NCBI GenBank assembly: GCA_020627625.1
Contig: JAHDGL010000001.1
Location: 63,039-108,802, forward strand
Source of the DNA: Alphaproteobacteria bacterium
GTDB lineage: Bacteria > Pseudomonadota > Alphaproteobacteria > Rickettsiales > Rickettsiaceae
Reading direction: 5' to 3'
Length of the DNA: 45,764 nucleotides
This document shows, piece by piece, positions 10,930-19,294 of the stretch. The notes beneath the pieces were generated by a model. It searched no databases and was not told where the DNA came from. It saw only the letters and a list, made by a program, of their open reading frames with translations. Numbering within the stretch: the stretch's first letter is position 1; every line of letters starts with the position of its first letter. A program made the translations under genes and the position numbers.

Positions 10930-10988
10930 ATACCATTTTCTATTTTAATTATATATTAACGTGAATTAAGGATAAGAAATGGTATAAT
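10930..10988. repeat. Short derivative of the palindrome-like repeat (copy C, internally deleted)
   Basis: ATACCATTTTCTATTTTAATTATATATTAACGTGAATTAAGGATAAGAAATGGTATAAT shares the outer ends of copies A and B. Confidence 0.7.
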
Positions 10989-11008
10989 TGTAATTTTATA
11001 ATAGAAAT

Positions 11009-11503
11009 TTATTTTTTGTTATAACAGAATATAATATGATCTTTGGTAATTGTCGGAAATAGCAAGTCAATAAATGGAAACATTTCAACACGATTATCAT
11101 TAAATTTAATTTCAACAATATCACCAGCACCATAATTAGCAATTTCTGTGATTGTACCTATAAAGTTATCTGACTCATCTAATACTTTTAAACCTTTCAA
11201 ATCTTCAATGTAAAACTCCTCTTCAGATAGTTCTGGTAAAGATTCTCTTAAACAATATAGTTTTGTGCCTTTTAGAGATTCGGCCTGATTTCGGTCGCTG
11301 CAATTACTTACTTGACAAATTAATTCATTTTTAGAATTTATTTTGATCTTTTTTAATTTAATAGAATTATGATTCTGATCAAGAATAGGGAGTTTAGTAA
11401 TATTATTAGTAGATTCAGTGTAGGATTTAATAATTACATTGCCTTTAATGCCATGCGCTCCAGATATTGTGCCCACTAAGATTAATCTTGTTTCTTTAGT
11501 CAT
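11009..11503 (-). CDS. rimM: Ribosome maturation factor RimM
   Basis: LVGTISGAHGIKGNVIIKSYTES; EEFYIEDLKGLKVLDESDNFIGTITEIANYGAGDIVEI. Confidence 0.93.
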   Translation of the reverse strand: MTKETRLILVGTISGAHGIKGNVIIKSYTESTNNITKLPILDQNHNSIKLKKIKINSKNELICQVSNCSDRNQAESLKGTKLYCLRESLPELSEEEFYIEDLKGLKVLDESDNFIGTITEIANYGAGDIVEIKFNDNRVEMFPFIDLLFPTITKDHIIFCYNKK

Positions 11504-11643
11504 TTACTTTAATCATTTCTTTGATTTATTATATAATCTTAAACTTAGGGAAAAGACGCAACCTATAAAATATAATCTATATTTTATACTAAGTTTAAAA
11601 TGATGTAAAAATAACGATTATAATATATAACACAAAACTCAAA

Positions 11644-14262
11644 ATGATAAAAAAATTATTTGTTGGTACAATTTTAACAGTTTTTATAATAGTTGGGCTA
11701 TTAATTACGTCTATTAGTTTTAATGATTATACAAAAACACATCAATCACTAGCAGAAAATTTTAAAATAGATTCTTCGCTAATTAAAGAAAAAAATATTT
11801 CGATTAACAAATTACCAATACCATATTTGGTTATTGATCAAATTGATGTGGATCAACAAACTACCATAAAAAACATTGAAATTCATTTTTCTATAATATC
11901 TTTACTAATGTTTGCACCTGAAATTACTAGTATCAAAGCGGGTGAAGCGATAGTATATCTTGATAATCAAGATATACATATTTTGAATCATGATCAATTA
12001 ATCTCAGAGTTAATATATAAAGATTTTCTATCTGGGGAAGCGGTAATTGATAAGCTAACCTTTGTAAAACCAGATTCTGATGTTGCATTTATTATAGAAA
12101 ATTTCCAGTTTGTTAGTAATGAATCGGAGCTTGTATTTTCTGGTTTAATCAATAAAACGGATAAATTAGATGGAAAATTTATAAATTCTGGCAATGATGA
12201 TAGATTATTTAAATTAAATATTAAAAATCAAACCTATAATTTAAATATTGAAGAGAATTACAAAAATAATTCTCTAGTGAATGGTAGTTTTGTTGCTGAA
12301 ACTTCTGGATTATCAAACAAATTAATTGAATTAATACCCGATATTCAACAATTTTCTAATAAGATAAATAGTAACGAAAAAATCAAAATTACTTTTGATG
12401 TAATACCAACAAGAACACATCTAAATCTGAAAAATATTATCATCAAGTCAAATTCAATTGCTGGAAGAGGTGAAATAATTTTTAATAAGAACCCTAACGA
12501 TCTTAGTGACATACAGCTGGTATTTACAAAAATAGATGTAGAATCCTGGCTTAAGGCAAATTCAGGTGGTACTGAATCTTATAATTCTAAATCTAATTTC
12601 AATACAAGTTTTGATTTTAATAAAAATCGCATGAAAACGAATATTTTTATTAAAAATATTAAATTGGATAAAAAAAATTCTCTAAATAATGTTAATTTGA
12701 AAATGATAATTGGGAATGGCAAATTATTATTTCAAGAATTTTCTGGTAAAATTGATAAAGAGGGAGGGTTTAATATTAATGGTGTTATTACACAAAATTC
12801 TTTCAGAAGTCTTTTTAAAGGCAAGGTTGTATTTAATCATAAAAATTTAAATAGTTGGGTAGAATATTTATCTGGATCAGAATTTACCAAATTAAGATTA
12901 CGCAATAATGCTAACACAGCAATGCCATTTACATTTGCATCTGATGTAACAATGAGTTCAGTAGATTTATCACTGCGTAATTTATTAATCAACACAAAGG
13001 ATATTAGCATAAGAGGTGATATCTCCACTAAATTTATAGGAGATTATCCGCGTACTAATGCTGTTATTAAATTTTCATCACTTGATGTTGACCAAGGAAA
13101 TTTTCCTATTATTTCGCAAATATCTAAATATATTACAAGCTTGTTTGATAACATGAAACAAGAAAATTATTTGAATAAATTTATACCAATTCGTAAGATA
13201 AACTCCATTTCTAATTATGATATAAGTTTTGATAACATACTTTTTAACGACACGGAGTATGAAAATGTAAATTTTACTTTGCAAACTTCACCTGGTAAGA
13301 TTTCTATTAATCAATTATTTATACAAAAAGATAATAATTGGATTGATACTAACATTGCTTTGGAGGCTCAAGGGGTCAAACCTGTCATTTATTTCACTGT
13401 GAATCGCGGCTCTATGTCTATAGATTTCCTGACGCCATCAGCGTTTTTAGATTTACGCAACAAGATTATTAGCAAACTAGATTTGAATAAGATTGATATA
13501 GTGATGAATTGTTCCATGAAAGAACTATCTCAGAATAATGTTGATCTTGGCCGTGTTTTATTTCAGGCTAAAAACAACAAAAATCTATTAAATATTAAAA
13601 AATTTGATGCAGATTTATTAGGTGGTAGAGTTTATTCATCAGGAAGTATTTTGCTTGAACCTTATACTTTAAATTTTGTATATGCGTTAAACTCTGCTCA
13701 TCTTGATAAGATTATTAGTTTATTACCGAACAATTTTTTGAAAACGGGTGGTGTTTTAAGCGCAAGGGGTATGTGGTCAACACATGGAAATACACTAGAC
13801 GAACAATTATATAATTTATATACAAAATCTAATATTGTTACTAAAAACACTAAATTACACAATTTTTCTATTGATGAGTTTATTCAACAAATAAGAAATA
13901 TAAATTATGATGTTGCTAATTTAACAAAAGATATTAAAGAAGCGATGTTGACTGGAGAGACAAATATTAGTGAGCTAAAAACTGATCTTGAGCTAACAAA
14001 AGGAGACTTTAACCTATCTTCATTGTTTTTTAAAACAAAATATAGCGCGGTTTCTGGTGATTTATTATTTAATTTATATGATTTTAAAGTAGATGGATCA
14101 GCTATCTTTTCTTTTTATTTAGGAAGTTCTAAATATGCTCTAAATTCAAGAAATTACAAACCAACAAAAATTACAATAAATGCACAAGGTAGCCCTCTTT
14201 CTTTAAAAAAAACAGCAAATGTTAAAGAACTGAAACAAAAATTAGAAGAACGAAATAAATAA
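11644..14262 (+). CDS. AsmA-like large envelope protein
   Basis: Single N-terminal TM segment, then a long beta-rich region with AsmA-type C-terminus (GGVLSARGMWSTHG..., KTDLELTKGDFNLSSLFFKTKYSAVSGDLLFNLYDF). Confidence 0.75.
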   Translation: MIKKLFVGTILTVFIIVGLLITSISFNDYTKTHQSLAENFKIDSSLIKEKNISINKLPIPYLVIDQIDVDQQTTIKNIEIHFSIISLLMFAPEITSIKAGEAIVYLDNQDIHILNHDQLISELIYKDFLSGEAVIDKLTFVKPDSDVAFIIENFQFVSNESELVFSGLINKTDKLDGKFINSGNDDRLFKLNIKNQTYNLNIEENYKNNSLVNGSFVAETSGLSNKLIELIPDIQQFSNKINSNEKIKITFDVIPTRTHLNLKNIIIKSNSIAGRGEIIFNKNPNDLSDIQLVFTKIDVESWLKANSGGTESYNSKSNFNTSFDFNKNRMKTNIFIKNIKLDKKNSLNNVNLKMIIGNGKLLFQEFSGKIDKEGGFNINGVITQNSFRSLFKGKVVFNHKNLNSWVEYLSGSEFTKLRLRNNANTAMPFTFASDVTMSSVDLSLRNLLINTKDISIRGDISTKFIGDYPRTNAVIKFSSLDVDQGNFPIISQISKYITSLFDNMKQENYLNKFIPIRKINSISNYDISFDNILFNDTEYENVNFTLQTSPGKISINQLFIQKDNNWIDTNIALEAQGVKPVIYFTVNRGSMSIDFLTPSAFLDLRNKIISKLDLNKIDIVMNCSMKELSQNNVDLGRVLFQAKNNKNLLNIKKFDADLLGGRVYSSGSILLEPYTLNFVYALNSAHLDKIISLLPNNFLKTGGVLSARGMWSTHGNTLDEQLYNLYTKSNIVTKNTKLHNFSIDEFIQQIRNINYDVANLTKDIKEAMLTGETNISELKTDLELTKGDFNLSSLFFKTKYSAVSGDLLFNLYDFKVDGSAIFSFYLGSSKYALNSRNYKPTKITINAQGSPLSLKKTANVKELKQKLEERNK

Positions 14263-14328
14263 CATTGCATTATAGTTAACAATACACTAACCTAGTAATA
14301 AACACAAAATATTATAGTGTAAGTAATC

Positions 14329-14592
14329 ATGAAACAACGCAAAACACAAAAACAACCTAACTATACTGATAAAAATGATTTTTATGTCAATGCGTACAAG
14401 GACCACGAGCTATTATTACTAAAACTATTTGAAAACGGGGATTTTGAGGAAATAAAAAGATTACAAGATCAAGAAAACCTTAAAAACGACTTGTTGTCTT
14501 CAAAATCTATATCTGTTTTTTCAGAAGAAGAGGAAATCTTTTTATCTTCGGGTAGTACTAATTTATGTGATAATGAAGGTTTTTTGTCCTAA
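14329..14592 (+). CDS. Hypothetical small acidic protein (87 aa)
   Basis: Complete ORF, plausible codon usage, no antisense overlap. Confidence 0.6.
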   Translation: MKQRKTQKQPNYTDKNDFYVNAYKDHELLLLKLFENGDFEEIKRLQDQENLKNDLLSSKSISVFSEEEEIFLSSGSTNLCDNEGFLS

Positions 14593-14727
14593 ACTCGCGT
14601 TATAAACTCTATTCGAGATAAAATCACTTCTTTATCTTGCATTTTCACCTAGTTGAAGAAATTTTTTAGTTGATTTTTTTATAAAATTCAACTAAATATC
14701 AAAGATATCTATGCGTTTAATTATAAT

Positions 14728-14802
14728 GGCCAGGTAGCAAAGTGGTAATGCCGGGGACTGCAAATCCTCTATTCGCTGGTTCGATTCCAGCTCTGGCCTC
14801 CA
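14728..14802 (+). tRNA. tRNA-Cys(GCA), CCA encoded
   Basis: Acceptor GGCCAGG/TCTGGCC, anticodon arm GGGGA-CTGCAAA-TCCTC (anticodon GCA), T-arm CTGGTTCGATTCCAG, 3' TCCA. Confidence 0.93.
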
Positions 14803-14830
14803 CAACCAAAACAAAATCTTAAACTAATAT

Positions 14831-15754
14831 ATGCAATATATTGGACCGTTTTTGGAAATGTCATCGGCAGAGATAGGGCTCTCTGAAAATTCATTGATAA
14901 GTTATAAACGTGACTTGCTAGATTTTGCAAAATTTTTATCTGATAGCAAAATTTTAGAATTATCCGTAACTTCACAAAATATTGAAACATATATAAGTTC
15001 TTTACGTGACGGTCAAATTTCTCCTCGTTCGATCAATAGAAAAATATCGACCTTAAAAAGCTATTATAATTTTTTGATTAGCGAGAAATATACAGATTAC
15101 AATCCCATTTTGGTGGTGGATTTACCTAAATATCATAATAAACTACCCTCTATTATATCAATAGAAGATATTCATATTTTATTAAATTATTGTCACAATG
15201 ATAATTCCCCCGAAGGTATAAGGCTTGCGGCAATGATTCATTTAATCTATGCAAGTGGCCTTAGAGTTAGCGAATTAGTATCTTTAAAATTATCAGAACT
15301 CATTATTGGTCATCACAATTCAAAAGTACGATCTAGTTTTATGGTGAAAGGCAAAGGTGGTAAAGAGCGTTTGGTAGTAATTAATGATAAAGCACGCTTT
15401 GCATTAGAGAAATATCTCAAAATCAGAGAGCATTTTTGTAAATCAAAATCATCCTTAGCTAAATTATATTTATTTACTAGCAATTCATCACAAGGATATA
15501 TGACAAGGCAAAATTTTGCCCATTTATTAAAACAAGCAGCCACTAAAGCTGGTTTAAACTCAGATTCTATATCTCCACATATATTGCGTCATAGTTTTGC
15601 TTCACATTTAATGGAAAATGGTGCGGATTTAAGGGTAATTCAAGAATTATTAGGCCATGCAGACATAAGCACTACACAAATATACACACATGTACAGACA
15701 AAACATTTGAAAAATACATTAAAAAAGTTCCATCCTTTGGAGAAGAAAATATAA
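14831..15754 (+). CDS. xerD: Tyrosine recombinase, XerD-like (XerC/XerD family)
   Basis: [76 protein letters not shown]. The XerD versus XerC choice is less certain. Confidence 0.85.
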   Translation: MQYIGPFLEMSSAEIGLSENSLISYKRDLLDFAKFLSDSKILELSVTSQNIETYISSLRDGQISPRSINRKISTLKSYYNFLISEKYTDYNPILVVDLPKYHNKLPSIISIEDIHILLNYCHNDNSPEGIRLAAMIHLIYASGLRVSELVSLKLSELIIGHHNSKVRSSFMVKGKGGKERLVVINDKARFALEKYLKIREHFCKSKSSLAKLYLFTSNSSQGYMTRQNFAHLLKQAATKAGLNSDSISPHILRHSFASHLMENGADLRVIQELLGHADISTTQIYTHVQTKHLKNTLKKFHPLEKKI

Positions 15755-15795
15755 ATTAACCCGAACTAGGATTAACGGTTCGATTGAGTATTAAT

Positions 15796-16266
15796 TTAAT
15801 AAGTTAAGGTCACCACAATACCTGTAGGGTCTTCTGAGTAATTTCCAGGAATGCTAGTTGGTTGTGGCATTATTCTTCCATATATAGTTATATCATCTGT
15901 TTGGTTGTCTACAAAACTATTACTAATAGTGACCGTATTTCCAGTGCCATCGCCAAGAACTCCAGTATAATCTGGGTTTTTGTAGAAATTATATAACATG
16001 GTATCTGTTTCGTTAGTATGTATTAAAGTACGGTGTAACATGTCGTTGCTATGACCCGCATTAAAAGATAAAGTATATGTGCCGCTCCCTCCATTGCAAC
16101 TAACTTCAATTGTGGCGGTAGTTACATCTGGTAAATCATCGACATTGTTAATCTCACCAAAATTTAATGTCGAGACCGAATTAATTTGACAAATTGCTGC
16201 AGCAAAGATGCCTGATGTATAAAATACAATATAAACAAATAATAAGCTTAGAAATTTCCTTTTCAT
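15796..16266 (-). CDS. Spore coat U (SCPU) domain protein, divergent from the pilus operon
   Basis: Signal peptide, then CQINSVSTLNFGEINNVDD...ATIEVSCNGGSGTYTLSFNAGHSND...DDITIYGRIMPQPTSIPGNYSEDPTGIVVTLTY. Confidence 0.85.
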   Translation of the reverse strand: MKRKFLSLLFVYIVFYTSGIFAAAICQINSVSTLNFGEINNVDDLPDVTTATIEVSCNGGSGTYTLSFNAGHSNDMLHRTLIHTNETDTMLYNFYKNPDYTGVLGDGTGNTVTISNSFVDNQTDDITIYGRIMPQPTSIPGNYSEDPTGIVVTLTY

Positions 16267-16536
16267 AACAATTACGTAATTATTTTGTTTTAATATTATT
16301 TTAATAACAGATTATTTTCAAGTTTTGTGAGTTTAACCATCAAAGTTGATATGCAAGATTATTTAATTATGTCTTAATAAGCACATATAATAATTATTTT
16401 TATTTCAATAACATTAAAAAAGTAATTTTTTCTTCATAAGTTTTAATTTCTCCAGCAAAATGAATTGTAAGCTTTGTTGAAAAATGTTTCAGCGAAGTGG
16501 TTTTAAAATTCATAAACAAATATAGAGGATTATTCT

Positions 16537-17088
16537 ATGACAAAAAACTATAAATATTTACTATCTTGTGCAAGTGGTATTGCCCTATTATTTGCACATA
16601 GTTCTGCGTTGGCAACAAACCCAACGGGACACTTGATTGTTACCGCAAATCCCCATGCACAATGTAAATTTGGTGCAATTGAACCATTGAATTTCGGGCA
16701 GATTACAGGCGCTGAAGATCAACTTGCAAAACAACATGAAATTACGGTTACTTGTACAAACGGTCAATTTTATCACCTGAAAGCAAATAAGGGCCTCAAT
16801 AACGGTGCTACACGTTTGTTAAAATCTGAAAAAGAGGCTGGAGTTTTTTTAGCGTACGATTTATATCATAATGACGGGAAGACATTATGGGGTTATGGCC
16901 ATAGACTTAATGCTGTAGCTAGGAAAGGCACTGGTAAATTAGAAAAAATTAACTTTAAGGGAAAAATATATGATAATGCAAATGTTAGTTGGAATATTGA
17001 TTCATTACCATTTGACAAAATGGACCACATTTTCTCGGATACAGTAGAATTGACTCTTGAGCTTGTAGCAAGCACACCAAGCACTTAA
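16537..17088 (+). CDS. SCPU-domain pilus subunit 1
   Basis: Signal peptide; GHLIVTANPHAQCKFGAIEPLNFGQITG...HEITVTCTNGQFYHLKANKG. Confidence 0.8.
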   Translation: MTKNYKYLLSCASGIALLFAHSSALATNPTGHLIVTANPHAQCKFGAIEPLNFGQITGAEDQLAKQHEITVTCTNGQFYHLKANKGLNNGATRLLKSEKEAGVFLAYDLYHNDGKTLWGYGHRLNAVARKGTGKLEKINFKGKIYDNANVSWNIDSLPFDKMDHIFSDTVELTLELVASTPST

Positions 17089-17124
17089 AGTATCACTATA
17101 AAATAATTATTCAATTGGTTTAAA

Positions 17125-17646
17125 ATGCAATTAACTTATTACAAGTGTTTACTTTCTTGCGCGGGCGGCATATTGCTGCTTGCGCAAGCAAATGTTGCGG
17201 TGGGTGGTAGCGAAACTGGTTCTACATTAATTACTGCAACGCCGAATAATGCTTGCGCAATGTCAACTCCAAGTAATTTAAATTTTAACTCGGTGACTTC
17301 GAATGATACTTTCCCGATAAATCATGCATATAATATTAGCGTGACTTGCAGTATTGGCGCTTCTTATACTGTTACTCATAATCAAGGGGAGAATTATACC
17401 GGTTCAATCAATAGCGCTGCTGCTATGGTTAATGGTTCTTCCAAAATAATCTATCATTTTTATCAAGGTGCTTCTGGCAATGAAAGCGAGTGGGATGCAA
17501 ATACTGGGGTAATTTCTGGAACTGGTAATGGTTTAGAAAAATTACATCCAGCAATGATGAAAATTACAAATTCTGATGCTTTTAATGATGTTACGTCATT
17601 TGGAGTTTTACATAGTGATAGGGTAGTATTTACTTTAACTTTCTAA
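17125..17646 (+). CDS. SCPU-domain pilus subunit 2
   Basis: STLITATPNNACAMSTPSNLNFNSVTS...YNISVTCSIGASYTVTHNQGENYTG; C-terminal DRVVFTLTF. Confidence 0.82.
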   Translation: MQLTYYKCLLSCAGGILLLAQANVAVGGSETGSTLITATPNNACAMSTPSNLNFNSVTSNDTFPINHAYNISVTCSIGASYTVTHNQGENYTGSINSAAAMVNGSSKIIYHFYQGASGNESEWDANTGVISGTGNGLEKLHPAMMKITNSDAFNDVTSFGVLHSDRVVFTLTF

Positions 17647-17675
17647 AATATTTCAAAAATAAAATTGGATTTTAC

Positions 17676-18179
17676 ATGAGACAAAATGGCTATAAATATT
17701 TACTATTAATTTCGTTATTCTTTGTACAAAAAAATATTGTAATAGCTGGCACAGACACAGCTATTATGAATGTGACTACAAATGCTGTAGATTCTTGTAT
17801 TATCACACCTCCAGAAAATTTAAATTTTGGTTCGATATCAATTCAATCAAATTTTCCTATACATGCTCTTTACGAAATTGATGTAATTTGTACTAATGGT
17901 ACTACATATGAAATAACTCACGATGGTGGTAATTTTAGTAATGGTCCTGACGAAAGTAGGATGTTTAATAATAGTTCCTACATAAAATATCATATTACAA
18001 AAGTAAATGACTTTAGCAATTGGCCAAAAGAAACCTCTCTTGATGGTGTTAACACTGGTACTGGGGTAATAGTGCCACACCCTGCGGCAATAACTATTAG
18101 TAATGCTAGTTATTTAGATAATGTTACATTGCCTGGAACAACACATAGTGATACAGTAATATTTACTGTAACTTTTTAA
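17676..18179 (+). CDS. SCPU-domain pilus subunit 3
   Basis: TAIMNVTTNAVDSCIITPPENLNFGSISI...YEIDVICTNGTTYEITHDGGNFSNG; C-terminal DTVIFTVTF. Confidence 0.82.
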   Translation: MRQNGYKYLLLISLFFVQKNIVIAGTDTAIMNVTTNAVDSCIITPPENLNFGSISIQSNFPIHALYEIDVICTNGTTYEITHDGGNFSNGPDESRMFNNSSYIKYHITKVNDFSNWPKETSLDGVNTGTGVIVPHPAAITISNASYLDNVTLPGTTHSDTVIFTVTF

Positions 18180-18199
18180 AGATATAGTAAATACATTAA

Positions 18200-18730
18200 A
18201 TGAGGTTTAATATGCAACAAACCAAATATAAATATTTAGTATATGCTGTTAATGTATTTGTTTTATCATTTTCTTTGGTGAATAATACATATGGAGGTAT
18301 TAAAACCGCTACTTTATATGTAACAGCAACTGTTATTGCAAATTGTGAAGTGGGTGTTGGTAAGAATATGGATTTCGATGATTTTACAAACCTTGATTCA
18401 ACAAATAAAAAAAGCAGTAAGTATTCTGATGTGAGTATAAGGTGTCCTCGCAATACACAATATGACATAGAGTTAGATGCAGGAGATAATATGACAAATA
18501 ATGAACGTATGATCTCCGATGGTTCGTCAAAAGCATTCTATGAAATATTTAATGATAGAACGAATGAAGAGTGGGGACCTGATTATATTGGTGGCGAACA
18601 ATTAGAAGATCAATTAAGTACAGGTAAATTAGAAAGTTACAAGTTACGTGCAGATTTATATCATTTTGACTCAGTAGAGTACAAAAAAAATCTTGATGAT
18701 TTAATTGAAGTAACCTTTGTTTTTGATTAA
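18200..18730 (+). CDS. SCPU-domain pilus subunit 4 (divergent)
   Basis: KTATLYVTATVIANCEVGVGKNMDFDDFTN...SDVSIRCPRNTQYDIELDAGDNMTNNERM. May start at 18212. Confidence 0.75.
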   Translation: MRFNMQQTKYKYLVYAVNVFVLSFSLVNNTYGGIKTATLYVTATVIANCEVGVGKNMDFDDFTNLDSTNKKSSKYSDVSIRCPRNTQYDIELDAGDNMTNNERMISDGSSKAFYEIFNDRTNEEWGPDYIGGEQLEDQLSTGKLESYKLRADLYHFDSVEYKKNLDDLIEVTFVFD

Positions 18731-18755
18731 TTAATAAAAAAGTGAGAAATATATA

Positions 18756-19244
18756 ATGTTAAAAAATTTATCTATTATTACTAGTTTAATTTTTTTTGTA
18801 ACAGTTGCGTCTGCTAATATTAGGGTGTCGCCTACTAAATTAGAGCTGAGTCAAAAAAGGCGTATTGAGTCTCTGAATGTAAAAAATGTTAGTAATGTAA
18901 AGAAAAAATTCCAATCAGTTTTGGTTAAAAAGAATTATTCAAAAAAGGGCAATCCACAAGAACCAACAAGAGATTTGATGGTAACCCCAGTAGTTTTTGT
19001 ACTTGAACCGGACTCTACTCAATTAATTAGAATAATTGCCAAACAATCCATCCAAGAAAGCAAAGAAAAGGATGAATATCGTATATTAGTTAAAGAATTA
19101 CCATTAAACCCATTAGATACTAATGGTATCGGTTTTTTAACAGCATTGAGTGTTCCAATAAACATTGTGGATATTAAAAAAGAACTCAAAGCTGCAAAAG
19201 AAGCTGATAATGCAAAAAAGTCTGATAAATCTAAGAAAAAATAG
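18756..19244 (+). CDS. Periplasmic pilus chaperone, apparently N-terminal Ig domain only
   Basis: Signal peptide; IRVSPTKLELSQKRRIESLNVKN...LMVTPVVFVLEPDSTQLIRIIAKQ...DEYRILVKELPLNP...LTALSVPINIV then Lys/Ala-rich tail. Confidence 0.82.
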   Translation: MLKNLSIITSLIFFVTVASANIRVSPTKLELSQKRRIESLNVKNVSNVKKKFQSVLVKKNYSKKGNPQEPTRDLMVTPVVFVLEPDSTQLIRIIAKQSIQESKEKDEYRILVKELPLNPLDTNGIGFLTALSVPINIVDIKKELKAAKEADNAKKSDKSKKK

Positions 19245-19294
19245 ATATTTGATTAATTCTATGTAATATTTATATTAACAAATGATAGGTAATT

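Noticed and set aside
14831-15754. Phage or integron integrase beside a tRNA (integrated island marker)
   Set aside because: The protein looks like a housekeeping XerC/D recombinase; no attachment-site duplication of the tRNA-Cys 3' end was seen downstream.
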